Source of the DNA: Mycobacterium sp. NBC_00419
Lineage (GTDB): Bacteria > Actinomycetota > Actinomycetes > Mycobacteriales > Mycobacteriaceae
DNA: 64,000 bases
Direction: 5' to 3'
Assembly (NCBI RefSeq): GCF_036023875.1
Contig: NZ_CP107931.1
Coordinates: 4,650,001 to 4,714,000 of the forward strand
The notes beneath the pieces were generated by a model. The model was not told the origin of the DNA. It was given only the letters and a program-made list of their open reading frames with translations, and did not search any database. Every line of letters begins with the position of its first letter. Position 1 is the first letter of the stretch. Below, piece by piece: positions 48,473 to 57,096 of this stretch. The translations under genes and the position numbers were made by a program.

Positions 48473-49324
48473 CTACTGCTGGGCGAAACCCCAGTCCAGC
48501 AGCGTTCGGCCCTGATCCCAGAGGGCGTCGTCGCTGTACATCATCACCGCGATCAGTCGCCTGCCGCCGCGCTGCGCGACCGCGACATAGGTCTCCTTGG
48601 CCAGGTTGGTGAAGCCGGTCTTACCTCCGATGAACCCCGGGTAGCTGGCCAGGAGGCGGTCATGGCTGGCGATCTGCTTGGCGCCGCCCTTCCCATCCGG
48701 GAACAGGGCGGTGCTCTGATGGATGATCTGGGCGAACAGCGGATAGTTCAGTGCTGCCCGGTAGATGACGCCCAGATCGTGCGGGCTGGTCACCGACTCC
48801 CAACCGGGCCCGTCGAGCCCGGACGGTGAGCCGGCTCGGGTGCTGCGGGCGCCGAGTTGGTAGGCCTTGATATTCATCCGCTGTATCGCGGCCTGGTAGC
48901 CGCCCACCATGTCGGCAAGCGCGTTGGCGGCATCGTTGCCCGACACCATGAGCAAGGCGTCGAGCAACTGCCGTGCGGTATAGACCGCCCCCGGCACCAA
49001 GCCGACGCAGGTGCACTCGACGTCGGTGTTGGCGGCCGTCGCGCGCATCGCCGCCGCCGGGTTGACCAGGTCCATCACGACCATCGCCAGCAGCGGCTTG
49101 ATGGTGCTGGCGGGCGCGTACGCGCCGTAGGGATCACGCCCGCCGAGGATGCGCCCGCTGTCCAGATCGGCGACCAACGACGCCCGGGCCGGTCCATCCG
49201 GGGGAGCGACGAACGCGGCGCCGGGCAGCGGTTCGGCCGCGCCGGGTGCGGCTGAGAGCAGAGCCATCGAGGCCGCCGCCACGGCCAGCACAGTGCGGCG
49301 CAACCGCCCAGCGAACACACGCAT
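48473..49324 (-). CDS. D-alanyl-D-alanine carboxypeptidase, peptidase S11 (first copy)
   Basis: 283 residues with a signal peptide (LRRTVLAVAAASMALLSAAPGAAE) and a penicillin-binding catalytic domain: SxxK in ASTIKPLL near residue 75, SGN in VSGNDAANAL near 126, KTG in GGKTGFT near 231. It trims the terminal D-Ala of peptidoglycan stems outside the membrane. The C-terminal beta domain of larger DacA enzymes is missing, as in DacB2 (Rv2911). ATG 49324 chosen; the open frame continues upstream without a better start. It is paralogous to the gene at 50142-51023, with an MPT63-like gene between. Confidence 0.88.
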   Translation of the reverse strand: MRVFAGRLRRTVLAVAAASMALLSAAPGAAEPLPGAAFVAPPDGPARASLVADLDSGRILGGRDPYGAYAPASTIKPLLAMVVMDLVNPAAAMRATAANTDVECTCVGLVPGAVYTARQLLDALLMVSGNDAANALADMVGGYQAAIQRMNIKAYQLGARSTRAGSPSGLDGPGWESVTSPHDLGVIYRAALNYPLFAQIIHQSTALFPDGKGGAKQIASHDRLLASYPGFIGGKTGFTNLAKETYVAVAQRGGRRLIAVMMYSDDALWDQGRTLLDWGFAQQ

Positions 49325-49481
49325 GTGCGCCGAGGCTAACCGGGCAAGGACGCAGCGCGGGTTCGGCGAGGTCTCCGATTGATCGCAGATCCCATTTGCC
49401 CACATACCGGGGTTCACCAGCAGTAGCCTTTTTGCAGGCAACTGCCGTGGGATGTGGAATTCGAGCAGGTCGGGAGGACTT

Positions 49482-50141
49482 GTGAAGATCACGAAACTGG
49501 CGGGAATCGTCGCCGCCACCGCTGTGACGTTCGGCTTGGGCGCCGTCAACGCCGCCACGGCGTCGGCGACCGACAGCATCAGGGTGTACGGCGAGCAGGA
49601 GACCCTGAACGGGCCCAATGGCCTTCCCTACATCGGCTACGCGGTGGGCAAGCTCAAGCCCAGTTCAGATCCGGTGCCCCACAACGGCAAGTTGTATGCG
49701 GCCAAACTGGTCGTCGACGGGTTCGGTGGCAATTTCCCGGCGTTCGTCGAGAGGTTCGGCGCCCGCGCCGAGTCGGGCGATTTCTACCCGTCGATCTGGG
49801 GTGCTTCAAACACCGGCAAGCTCTACTTCGATGTCGTCGGTGACATCCCGAACAGCGTCGTCTTCAACGACGGCACTCGCGACCTGCTCGCCTGGGTGCC
49901 GGGTAAGCCCGGCAGCACCGCAGCGCCCGTGATCGTGCCGGAGGATGCCGAGGACTCATCGCAGGTTGTGCCGGATTCCCAGCAGGCAGCGACGGGTCCT
50001 GGGTCCGCCGATGGCAACTCGGCGATCGTGGCCACCCCCAATGACCTCGCTACCCCGCCGTTCCAGCTCACCGAGGGTGACGTCGCCCAGCCCGGCTTCA
50101 ACGGTGGCGGCGAAGGGCCAGGCAGCGGCGGCCGCCGCTAG
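49482..50141 (+). CDS. Secreted MPT63-like protein
   Basis: 219 residues with a signal peptide (MKITKLAGIVAATAVTFGLGAVNAATASA). The next ~110 residues resemble the immunoglobulin-like fold of the secreted antigen MPT63: KLYAAKLVVDGFGGNFPAFV and the diagnostic TGKLYFDVVGDIPNSVVFND ... LLAWVPG. The last ~75 residues are Pro/Gly/Ser-rich and disordered, absent from MPT63 itself. GTG 49482 has GGGAGGACT upstream. TAGCCT at 49426-49431 may be its -10. Its stop abuts the stop of the second carboxypeptidase as TAG|CTA. Function unknown; extracellular. Confidence 0.75.
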   Translation: MKITKLAGIVAATAVTFGLGAVNAATASATDSIRVYGEQETLNGPNGLPYIGYAVGKLKPSSDPVPHNGKLYAAKLVVDGFGGNFPAFVERFGARAESGDFYPSIWGASNTGKLYFDVVGDIPNSVVFNDGTRDLLAWVPGKPGSTAAPVIVPEDAEDSSQVVPDSQQAATGPGSADGNSAIVATPNDLATPPFQLTEGDVAQPGFNGGGEGPGSGGRR

Positions 50142-51023
50142 CTACAGTGCCGCGACGCTCTCGGATCGGCCCTGGGCGAAGCCCCAGTCCAGCAGCATGG
50201 CCGCCTGGTCCCAATAGGTCGGTCCACCTTCGTGGATCAGGCCGTACATCATCGCGATCACCAGCCGGCGGCCGCCACGGTCGGCGGCGCCGACGAAGGT
50301 CTTGCGGGCGGCGTCGGTGAAGCCGGTTTTGCCGCCGATCGCGCCGGGGTAGCGCACCAGCAGCTCGTCCTGGTTGACCAGCGGCTTGTCGCCGGTGTCG
50401 GTGGGGAACATGGCGACCGGCTGCGCGGTGATCTCGGCGAACACCGGATTGGCCATCGCGGCGCGGAAGATCGCGGCCAGATCGTGCGGGGTGGTCCAGC
50501 CGGGTCCGCCAGGTCCGTCGAGTCCCGACGGCGACGTGGCGTGGGTGTTGCTGGCCCCGATCGCGGCCGCCTTGGCGTTCATCTTGTCCACGGCCACCTG
50601 ATAGCCGCCGATCATGTCGGCCAGGGTGTTCGCCGCGTCGTTCCCCGACACCAGCAGCACGGCGTCGAGCAGCTGGCGCGCGGTGTAGCTGCGGCCGGGT
50701 TTGACTCCGGCGCAGTTGCATTCCACCCGGGTTGCGGCCTCGTTGGCCACCACGGTGGCGTTCAGGTCGACCTCGTCGAGCGCGGTGAGCGCCAATAGCG
50801 TCTTGATGGTGCTGGCCGGGGGATGCGGGGCGTACATATCGCGGCCCGCCAGCACCTGCCCGGTGTCCATGTCGGCGACGATCCACGCCGGCGCGGGGCC
50901 GTCGGGAATCGGAAGCGAGCCGGGCGGCTGGTCGGTGTCGGCGATGGCCGGCGACCAGCCACCGATGACGGTGGTGATGATCAGGGCGAAAGATGCCGCG
51001 AGAGCGGCCAGGAGCCTCACCAT
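50142..51023 (-). CDS. D-alanyl-D-alanine carboxypeptidase, peptidase S11 (second copy)
   Basis: 293 residues: signal peptide (VRLLAALAASFALIITTVIGGWSPAIA), SxxK in ASTIKTLLA near residue 71, SGN in VSGNDAANTL near 124, KTG in GGKTGFTDAA near 230. Same short architecture as the first copy, and clearly a paralogue by shared blocks such as YTARQLLDA and DLGVIY/DLAAIF. ATG 51023 is used; GTG 51020 is equally close. A tandem pair of this kind is known at the dacB2 locus of fast-growing mycobacteria, and either could be the Rv2911 orthologue. Confidence 0.88.
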   Translation of the reverse strand: MVRLLAALAASFALIITTVIGGWSPAIADTDQPPGSLPIPDGPAPAWIVADMDTGQVLAGRDMYAPHPPASTIKTLLALTALDEVDLNATVVANEAATRVECNCAGVKPGRSYTARQLLDAVLLVSGNDAANTLADMIGGYQVAVDKMNAKAAAIGASNTHATSPSGLDGPGGPGWTTPHDLAAIFRAAMANPVFAEITAQPVAMFPTDTGDKPLVNQDELLVRYPGAIGGKTGFTDAARKTFVGAADRGGRRLVIAMMYGLIHEGGPTYWDQAAMLLDWGFAQGRSESVAAL

Positions 51024-51081
51024 GGGGTCCGAGCCTAACCCGGTCTGGGCGCAACGCCACATGCAGTGTTGAATCGGACGG

Positions 51082-51498
51082 GTGCTGAGCCTGGCGGAAA
51101 TCTCGGACCGGCTGGAGATCCAGCAGTTGCTGATCGACTACTCCACCGCGATCGACAATCAACGCTTCGACGACCTCGACCGGGTCTTCACCCCGGACGC
51201 GCACATCGACTACACGGCGATGGGCGGGATCGCCGGCCCCTTCGGCGAAGTCAAAGCCTGGCTGGCCGAGGTGATGCCGAACTTCCCGGCGTACTACCAC
51301 ATGCTGGGCAACGTCGACGTGCGCATCGACGGCGACACCGCGACCTCGCGGTCGATCTGCTTCAACCCGATGAAACTCGGCGACGACGGCCAGATCATGT
51401 TCTGCGGGCTGTGGTACGACGACGAGTTCCTTCGCACCGCCGACGGCTGGCGGATGACCCGTCGTGTCGAGACCAAGTGCATCCAGAAGTTCTTCTGA
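51082..51498 (+). CDS. SnoaL/NTF2-like small domain protein
   Basis: 138 residues with the cone-shaped NTF2-like fold signature: EIQQLLIDYSTAIDNQRFDDLDRVFTPDA at the N-terminus and DEFLRTADGWRMTRRV at the C-terminus. Members act as small-molecule isomerases, dehydratases or binding domains. GTG 51082 start. The position matches Rv2910c. Its stop overlaps the amidohydrolase start region. Confidence 0.85.
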   Translation: MLSLAEISDRLEIQQLLIDYSTAIDNQRFDDLDRVFTPDAHIDYTAMGGIAGPFGEVKAWLAEVMPNFPAYYHMLGNVDVRIDGDTATSRSICFNPMKLGDDGQIMFCGLWYDDEFLRTADGWRMTRRVETKCIQKFF

Positions 51499-52403
51499 GC
51501 GCCACCGCCGAAGCCGAAGTCGCCGCCGTCCGGGCCTTACTGGACACGCTGGGACTCGACGCGATCGTCGACGTGCACACCCACTTCATGCCCAAGCGGG
51601 TGATGGACAAAGTGTGGGCCTACTTCGACGGGATCGGGCCGCTCGTCGGTCGCCCCTGGCCCATCGAGTACCGGCTCGACGAGACCGAACGGGTCCAGCG
51701 GCTACGGCAGTTCGGTGTCAGCGCCTTCACGTCGCTGGTGTACCCGCACAAGCCGGACATGGCCGAGTGGCTCAACTCGTGGGCCACCCAGTTCGCTGCG
51801 CAGGTGCCGGAATGCCTGCACACCGCGACGTTCTACCCCGAACCCTCGGCGCCGGAATATGTGCGCCGGGTGATCGAGGCAGGGGCGCGGGTCTTCAAGG
51901 CCCACATCCAGGTCGGTGACTACGCCCCGACAGACCCGTTACTCGAACCGGTGTGGGCGCTGCTGGAGGAGACGCAGATCCCGACGGTGATCCACGCCGG
52001 CTCCGGGCCCCAGCCGGGTCGGTACACCGGCCCCGGCCCCGTCGCGGAGGTTCTGCGCCGGCATCCCGAACTCCGGTTGATCGTCGCCCACATGGGGCTG
52101 CCCGAGTACCGGGAGTTCATGGAGCTGGCCCTGAGTCATCCCGGCGTCTACCTCGACACGACGATGGCGTTCACCACGTTCATCGAGCAGACCGAACCAT
52201 TTCCGCCCGATGCGCGGCCGACGCTTGTCGCGCTGTCCGAGAAGGTGCTGTTCGGTAGCGACTTCCCCAACATCCCGTACTCGTATCAGCACGCACTCGA
52301 GTCGATCACCGGTCTGGGTCTCGGTGACCAGTGGTGCCGCAACGTGCTCCACGACAACGCGAAACGGCTGTTTTGGCCGATCAGCGCCGGTGCCGGCGAT
52401 TAA
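51477..52403 (+). CDS. Amidohydrolase-2 family metal-dependent hydrolase
   Basis: 308 residues from GTG 51477, or 302 from a CTG at 51495 that overlaps the previous stop as CTGA and would give the more natural N-terminus SATAEAEV. The TIM-barrel motifs are VDVHTHFMP (HxH), TVIHAGSG, LIVAHMGLPEY and the catalytic Asp of FGSDFPNIPY. The family includes decarboxylases (ACMSD-like) and hydrolases. Coupled to the SnoaL-like gene. Ends 156 bases before rpsP. No ATG, GTG or TTG exists between 51477 and the catalytic HxH. Confidence 0.85.
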   Translation: MHPEVLLSATAEAEVAAVRALLDTLGLDAIVDVHTHFMPKRVMDKVWAYFDGIGPLVGRPWPIEYRLDETERVQRLRQFGVSAFTSLVYPHKPDMAEWLNSWATQFAAQVPECLHTATFYPEPSAPEYVRRVIEAGARVFKAHIQVGDYAPTDPLLEPVWALLEETQIPTVIHAGSGPQPGRYTGPGPVAEVLRRHPELRLIVAHMGLPEYREFMELALSHPGVYLDTTMAFTTFIEQTEPFPPDARPTLVALSEKVLFGSDFPNIPYSYQHALESITGLGLGDQWCRNVLHDNAKRLFWPISAGAGD

Positions 52404-52418
52404 CACCTGATCACGGCG

Positions 52419-52495
52419 ATCTGGCACAATGGGCGGCTGTCCGCGCGCGGCTTCTTCGGATGCGCCGCCCCGCGGTCACACACGTGAGGCAAAAC
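52419..52495 (+). promoter_or_regulatory. rpsP promoter/leader element (shared with rplS)
   Basis: ATCTGGCACAAT (52419-52430) is identical to a 12-base block upstream of rplS, and is followed by a CCGCGCGCGG segment, CTTCTT (52451) and CACACACGTG, all in the same order as in the rplS leader. CACAAT could be a -10. The 130-base leader then runs to the AGGAG site of rpsP. Confidence 0.55.
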
Positions 52496-52559
52496 CGGAT
52501 CGGGCATCCGCCCGCATCGCTGAATTGCAGCGTGGCATATGTATCAGGAGTAGTAGTTC

Positions 52560-53069
52560 ATGGCTGTCAAGATCAAGCTCACCCGGCTTGGCAAGATCCG
52601 CAATCCCCAGTACCGCATCGCCGTGGCCGACGCGCGCACCCGTCGTGACGGGCGTTCCATCGAGGTCATCGGCCGGTACCACCCCAAGGAAGATCCGAGC
52701 CTCATCGAGATCGACTCCGAGCGCGCCCAGTACTGGCTGTCCGTGGGTGCTCAGCCCACCGAGCCCGTCCTGCAGCTGCTGAAGATCACCGGTGACTGGC
52801 AGAAGTTCAAGGGTCTGCCCGGCGCCGAGGGCACCCTGAAGGTCAAGGAGCCCAAGCCGAGCAAGTTGGATCTCTTCAACGCCGCGCTCGCCGCCGCCGA
52901 CGGTGCGCCGTCCGGCGAGGCCACCCAGCCCAAGAAGAAGAAGGCTCCGGCCAAGAAGGCCGACGAGGCCGAACCGGCCGCTGAGCCCGCCGCCGAGGTT
53001 GTCGAGGCCGCCGAGCCCGCCGCCGAGGTTGCCGAGGCCACCGAGACCGCTGAAGCCGCCGCAGAATGA
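52560..53069 (+). CDS. rpsP: 30S ribosomal protein S16
   Basis: 169 residues. The S16 core is in the first ~85 ([51 protein letters not shown]). A long tail follows: a Lys cluster ([12 protein letters not shown]) and Ala/Glu imperfect repeats ([19 protein letters not shown]). Actinobacterial S16 proteins often have such tails, but this one roughly doubles the protein. ATG 52560 has AGGAG upstream. First gene of rpsP-khpA-rimM-trmD; the ATGA at its end starts khpA. Confidence 0.96.
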   Translation: MAVKIKLTRLGKIRNPQYRIAVADARTRRDGRSIEVIGRYHPKEDPSLIEIDSERAQYWLSVGAQPTEPVLQLLKITGDWQKFKGLPGAEGTLKVKEPKPSKLDLFNAALAAADGAPSGEATQPKKKKAPAKKADEAEPAAEPAAEVVEAAEPAAEVAEATETAEAAAE

Positions 53070-53308
53070 GTTCGGCCGTCGTCGACGCCGTGGAGCATCT
53101 GGTCCGCGGGATCGTCGACAATCCTGACGACGTCCGTGTCGACATGGTCACCAGCCGTCGCGGCCGGACCGTGGAGGTTCACGTCCACCCCGAGGATCTC
53201 GGCAAGGTGATCGGCCGCGGCGGTCGCACCGCCACTGCGCTGCGCACCCTGGTCGCCGGAATCGGCGGCCGCGGTATCCGCGTGGACGTGGTCGACACCG
53301 ACCAGTAG
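53066..53308 (+). CDS. khpA: KH-domain RNA-binding protein KhpA
   Basis: 80 residues comprising one KH domain with the RNA-binding GxxG loop in [18 protein letters not shown]. KhpA-type proteins bind RNA with KhpB/Jag and influence cell envelope synthesis. ATGA overlap with rpsP (Rv2909c-Rv2908c order). Confidence 0.92.
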   Translation: MSSAVVDAVEHLVRGIVDNPDDVRVDMVTSRRGRTVEVHVHPEDLGKVIGRGGRTATALRTLVAGIGGRGIRVDVVDTDQ

Positions 53309-53312
53309 GTCG

Positions 53313-53341
53313 TGCGGGCACGAGCGAAGCGACCCGGGGAG
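53313..53341 (+). repeat. Dispersed GAGCGAAGCGAC repeat, copy upstream of rimM
   Basis: GCGGGCACGAGCGAAGCGAC followed by CCGGGGA, running into GGAG. It is the only intergenic copy and its 3' end forms the GGGGAGGAG Shine-Dalgarno (53336-53344) seven bases before the rimM ATG. Confidence 0.65.
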
Positions 53342-53351
53342 GAGAGCCGGC

Positions 53352-53885
53352 ATGGAGCTGGTCGTCGGGCGTGTGGTGAAAGCCCACGGCATCACCGGTG
53401 AACTCGTCGTCGATGTCCGCACGGACGAGCCAGAGGAGCGTTTCACCCCTGGTAATCGCTTGCGGCTGAGGCCTTCTCGCGGTGAGGGCGGACGCGACGT
53501 GGTCATCGAGACTGCCCGTCCACACGGCGGACGGCTGCTGGTCCGGTTGCCAGGGGTGTCCGACCGCAACGCGGCGGATGCGCTGCGGGGCCATCTGTTC
53601 GTGGTCGACTCCGGTGAGTTGCCGCCGATTGCTGATCCCGACGAGTTCTACGACCACCAACTCGAGGGTCTGGTGGTGCGTAGCGTCGATGGCGTGGACG
53701 TCGGGACAGTGGCCGAGGTGCTGCACACCGGCGCCGGTGAACTGCTGTCGGTGCGTGACCAGGACGGTGCCGAAATCCTGGTTCCGTTCGTCAGCGCCAT
53801 CGTCACCTCGGTGTCACTGGCCGACGGAATCGTCGAGATCGATCCTCCCGAAGGCCTGTTGAACCTGGACGACGTCGCAGGCTGA
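53352..53885 (+). CDS. rimM: 16S rRNA maturation factor RimM
   Basis: 177 residues; assists 30S head assembly by binding S19. The N-terminal RimM domain ([18 protein letters not shown]) and the C-terminal PRC-barrel ([20 protein letters not shown] ... [15 protein letters not shown]) are both present. The translation start is preceded by GGGGAGGAG contributed by the dispersed repeat. trmD begins one base after its stop codon. Confidence 0.94.
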   Translation: MELVVGRVVKAHGITGELVVDVRTDEPEERFTPGNRLRLRPSRGEGGRDVVIETARPHGGRLLVRLPGVSDRNAADALRGHLFVVDSGELPPIADPDEFYDHQLEGLVVRSVDGVDVGTVAEVLHTGAGELLSVRDQDGAEILVPFVSAIVTSVSLADGIVEIDPPEGLLNLDDVAG

Positions 53886-53886
53886 G

Positions 53887-54576
53887 ATGCGCATCGACGT
53901 CGTCACCATCTTCCCGTCTTATCTCGACCCGGTCCGGGAGTCGTTGCCCGGCAAGGCTATCGAGTCCGGCATCGTCGAATTCGGTGTGCACGATCTGCGC
54001 CGGTGGACGCATGACGTGCACCGCTCCGTTGACGACTCGCCCTACGGCGGTGGTCCGGGCATGGTCATGAAGGCGCCGGTCTGGGGCGCCGCCCTTGACG
54101 AGATCTGCACCGATACAACACTTCTGGTGGTTCCCACGCCCGCGGGCCGGCCGTTCAACCAGGCAATGGCCCAACGCTGGACGGGCGAGCAGCATCTGGT
54201 GTTCGCGTGCGGCCGCTACGAAGGCATCGACCAGCGTGTGATCGACGACGCCGCCACCCGAATGCGGGTCGAAGAGGTCTCGATCGGCGACTACGTGCTG
54301 GCCGGTGGTGAGGTCGCTACCCTGGTGATGATCGAGGCTGTGGTTCGGCTGCTGCCCAACGTGATGGGGAATCCGGCTTCGCACCAAGACGATTCACATT
54401 CCCCCGAGAATGACGGCCTGCTCGAGGGGCCGAGCTACACCCGGCCGCCGGAGTGGCGGGGTCTGCCCGTCCCCGAGGTGCTGCTGTCGGGGGATCACGC
54501 CAAGATCAGGGCATGGCGCCACGAGCAGGCGCTGCAACGTACGCGGGAACGGCGTCCGGATCTGTTGGGCGAGTAA
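53887..54576 (+). CDS. trmD: tRNA (guanine-37-N1)-methyltransferase
   Basis: 229-residue SPOUT-class methyltransferase that makes m1G37 and prevents +1 frameshifting. The trefoil-knot SAM site [15 protein letters not shown] ... [26 protein letters not shown] and the D of [11 protein letters not shown] are clear. Standard length. It converges on the LppW-like gene with only three bases between the two stop codons. Confidence 0.96.
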   Translation: MRIDVVTIFPSYLDPVRESLPGKAIESGIVEFGVHDLRRWTHDVHRSVDDSPYGGGPGMVMKAPVWGAALDEICTDTTLLVVPTPAGRPFNQAMAQRWTGEQHLVFACGRYEGIDQRVIDDAATRMRVEEVSIGDYVLAGGEVATLVMIEAVVRLLPNVMGNPASHQDDSHSPENDGLLEGPSYTRPPEWRGLPVPEVLLSGDHAKIRAWRHEQALQRTRERRPDLLGE

Positions 54577-54579
54577 GCC

Positions 54580-55512
54580 CTAGATCCGGCCGCCGGGGAA
54601 CATCGTCTGGATGGCCTGGGTCATCGTGTTGCGGGCGGTCGTGTCATCGACCGGTTGCAACGAGGCCATCGCGATGACGAAGCGTCGGTCGGGCCCGATC
54701 ACACCGGTCGACATGTGCAGCCAGTTGTTCCCGTTCCAGCCGGGCATCCAACCCTGTTTCACCGCAACGGGTTCGGCGAACAGCCCATCCGGAATGCCGA
54801 ACCGCTGCGGGTAACCGTCCAAGCCATTCGGTGTCGAGGCGGACAGGTCGGACAGAATGACGGCGGCCTGCTCGGGCGGCAGACCGCCCGCGCCGTCGAG
54901 CAGCATGTCGTAGTAACGGACGAGATCTGCGGTGGTGCTCATGGTGGTCCACCAGTGCCCGTCGTAGGGCGCTGTGGTGCCGGTGAGGCCGTAACGGGCC
55001 TTGACCCGGTTGACGACAGCGTTGCCGCCGCTCTCACTCCAGAAGATCTCGGCCGCGTTGTCGTCCGATGAGCGCAGCATCACGTCGAACTGCTGGCGTT
55101 CCTCCGGGCTGAGCTGACGCTGGCCCTTGGCGACCTGCAGCAGCAGGTCGTCGGCGATGAACAGCTTGCTCACCGAGGCGATCGGAAACGCGCCGCCGTC
55201 GCCGCCAGAGATGGTCTGGCCGGTTGTGCGATCCAGGAGGGTGAAGCTGATGTCGGCGCCCTTCTTGGCGGCGTCGGCGGCAGCCTGCCGGGCTCGGGCG
55301 TCGAGGCCCAGGATCGTCTCCGGCGGGGCCGCTGGGGCAGGTGCCGGCACGGGGGCTTCGGGAATCAGGTTCGGGTCGGCGCTGAGCAAGGTGACCCGCT
55401 GCGGTGCACCATCTTCTGCTCCGGCATTGACCTGCGCCGACGAGGCGCCGGCCAGCACGCCGATCAATGCTGCGGCTGTACCGGTGACCAGCACCGACGG
55501 ACGCCGTCGCAT
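54580..55512 (-). CDS. LppW-like serine hydrolase (beta-lactamase fold), exported
   Basis: 310 residues. The N-terminal signal ([27 protein letters not shown]) has no lipobox cysteine, unlike what the name of its positional equivalent (Rv2905, lppW, a lipoprotein) implies. The catalytic domain has the class-A-like set: SxxK in IASVSKLFI near residue 117, SDN in [11 protein letters not shown], and KxG-type VKQGWMPGW. The domain may hydrolyse peptidoglycan or beta-lactam substrates, but no Glu166-equivalent can be assigned. ATG 55512 follows AAGGAGA. It is divergent from rplS across a 323-base gap. Confidence 0.8.
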   Translation of the reverse strand: MRRRPSVLVTGTAAALIGVLAGASSAQVNAGAEDGAPQRVTLLSADPNLIPEAPVPAPAPAAPPETILGLDARARQAAADAAKKGADISFTLLDRTTGQTISGGDGGAFPIASVSKLFIADDLLLQVAKGQRQLSPEERQQFDVMLRSSDDNAAEIFWSESGGNAVVNRVKARYGLTGTTAPYDGHWWTTMSTTADLVRYYDMLLDGAGGLPPEQAAVILSDLSASTPNGLDGYPQRFGIPDGLFAEPVAVKQGWMPGWNGNNWLHMSTGVIGPDRRFVIAMASLQPVDDTTARNTMTQAIQTMFPGGRI

Positions 55513-55683
55513 GGTCTTCTCCTTGTCGGGATTCGTGGTACGCAGTGGAAGGGCCTTGCCGCGTCGCCGCCCGTCAGTTCAGGTTAACCGTACCTTTTGT
55601 ACACCGCACTGTTAGCGCGGCGGTACATCCCCGTGACCTCGGCGGGTCGCCGGCGGGTCGGGCGATTTCACTGCTCGCGACCC

Positions 55684-55776
55684 ATCTGGCACAATTGAGC
55701 AGTTGCCCGCGCGGGCCGGACTTCTTTCCGCCTGCTGCGACACAGACCACGTGCCCGAATCCATCGGCTCGACGGC
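55684..55776 (+). promoter_or_regulatory. rplS promoter/leader element within the 323-base lppW-rplS gap
   Basis: The 55513-55835 gap has no gene. On the rplS side ATCTGGCACAAT (55684-55695) matches the rpsP leader, followed by the palindrome GCCCGCGCGGGC (55705-55716), CTTCTT (55721) and a CACGTG near 55748. On the lppW side GTAC-CTTTT-GTAC (about 55588-55600) is a short inverted repeat that could belong to the lppW promoter. Confidence 0.55.
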
Positions 55777-55835
55777 CGCCTGCGCCCCGTGTGCAGGTTG
55801 CCGGCCGCAGCCGCGAACGCAAGGAAGTGTCACCG

Positions 55836-56177
55836 ATGAACACGCTGGACTTCGTCGATCAAGCGTCGCTGCGCGACGACATCCCGACCTTCAGCCCCGG
55901 CGACACCGTGAATGTTCACGTGAAGGTCATCGAGGGCAACAAGTCGCGCATCCAGGTCTTCAAGGGTGTGGTGATCCGTCGTTCCGGCGGTGGCATCCGC
56001 GAGACCTTCACCGTGCGCAAGGAGAGCTACGGCGTCGGCGTCGAGCGCACCTTCCCGGTGCACTCGCCCAACATCGACCACATCGAGGTCGTCACCCGCG
56101 GTGACGTCCGGCGCGCCAAGCTCTACTACCTGCGCGAGCTGCGGGGCAAGAAGGCCAAGATCAAGGAGAAGCGCTGA
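55836..56177 (+). CDS. rplS: 50S ribosomal protein L19
   Basis: 113 residues with the L19 core: [58 protein letters not shown] and [25 protein letters not shown] 55836 is preceded by AAGGA. The last codons (KEKR-stop) form the first unit of the 30-base tandem repeat that fills the gap to lepB. Confidence 0.97.
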   Translation: MNTLDFVDQASLRDDIPTFSPGDTVNVHVKVIEGNKSRIQVFKGVVIRRSGGGIRETFTVRKESYGVGVERTFPVHSPNIDHIEVVTRGDVRRAKLYYLRELRGKKAKIKEKR

Positions 56178-56243
56178 GCTTCGACATGGGCTGCGGAGAA
56201 GCGCTGAGCTTCGACATGGGCTGGAGTGAAGCGCTGAGCTTCG
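56165..56243 (+). repeat. 30-bp tandem repeat (2.7 copies) with hairpins, rplS-lepB gap
   Basis: Units start at 56165 and 56195 and are identical over 29 bases; a third, truncated and altered unit runs from about 56223 to 56243. Each unit contains GAAGC-GCTGA-GCTTC, a small hairpin, and the first includes the rplS stop codon (56175-56177). Three successive hairpins therefore follow the L19 message. The array probably arose by slippage duplication of the rplS 3' end. Confidence 0.9.
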
Positions 56244-56259
56244 TGCCGGCACCGCTGGC

Positions 56260-56265
56260 TACGCT
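56260..56265 (+). promoter_or_regulatory. Candidate leaderless -10 of lepB
   Basis: TACGCT ends six bases before the GTG of lepB, with no Shine-Dalgarno between, directly after the tandem repeat array. Confidence 0.5.
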
Positions 56266-56271
56266 GATCTC

Positions 56272-57093
56272 GTGACCGACACCGCAGACTCGGCCGACTC
56301 CACGCCGGAGCAGTCCACCAAGACGGACAACCCGGACGACACCACGAGCGATCAGCCGCAGAAGAAGCACTCTGCGCTTCGCGAGGGTGCCATCCTCGTC
56401 GGCATCGCCCTGGTCCTCTACTACGTGATGCTCACGTTCGTGGCGCGTCCGTATCTGATTCCGTCGGAGTCCATGGAGCCCACCCTGCACGGGTGCAACG
56501 GCTGCACCGGCGACCGGATCATGGTCGACAAGGTCACCTACCGGTTCAGCTCGCCGGAACCCGGTGACGTCATCGTCTTCAAGGGCCCGCCGAACTGGAA
56601 CGTGGGCTACAAGTCGATCCGCTCGGACAACGCAGCGATCCGCACGGTGCAGAACGCGCTGTCTTTCGTCGGCTTCGTTCCGCCGGACGAGAACGATCTG
56701 GTCAAGCGAGTCATCGCGGTCGGCGGCCAGACCGTGCAGTGCCGTGCCGATTCGGGCCTGACCGTCGACGGTAAGCCGCTCAAGGAGCCCTACCTCAACG
56801 CCCAGACCATGATGGCCGACCCGCTGGTCTACCCCTGCCTGGGTAACGAGTTCGGTCCGGTCAAGGTGCCGGACGGCCGGCTGTGGGTGATGGGGGACAA
56901 CCGCACCCATTCGGCGGATTCGCGCGCCCACTGCACCAGCACACCCGCCGACGCCCAGAAGGGCATCCTGTGCACCGGGGACCCGGTGACGGGCACCGTG
57001 CCGGTGAGCAATGTGATCGGCAAGGCGCGGTTCATCGCCTGGCCGCCGGCTCGGTGGGGTGGAGTGACCTCGGTCGACCCGCAGCAGGGCTGA
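56272..57093 (+). CDS. lepB: Signal peptidase I
   Basis: 273-residue membrane protease that removes Sec/Tat signal peptides. An acidic N-terminal tail of ~35 residues is followed by one transmembrane helix (ILVGIALVLYYVMLTFVA) and the catalytic domain: Ser in IPSESMEPTL near residue 66, Lys in DLVKRVIAVGG near 144, and boxes D/E GDNRTHSADSR. Four cysteines lie in the catalytic domain (CNGCTG near 75-80 plus later ones), possibly disulfide-bonded. GTG 56272 has a leaderless-type -10. rnhB follows after three bases. Confidence 0.95.
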   Translation: MTDTADSADSTPEQSTKTDNPDDTTSDQPQKKHSALREGAILVGIALVLYYVMLTFVARPYLIPSESMEPTLHGCNGCTGDRIMVDKVTYRFSSPEPGDVIVFKGPPNWNVGYKSIRSDNAAIRTVQNALSFVGFVPPDENDLVKRVIAVGGQTVQCRADSGLTVDGKPLKEPYLNAQTMMADPLVYPCLGNEFGPVKVPDGRLWVMGDNRTHSADSRAHCTSTPADAQKGILCTGDPVTGTVPVSNVIGKARFIAWPPARWGGVTSVDPQQG

Positions 57094-57096
57094 CTC

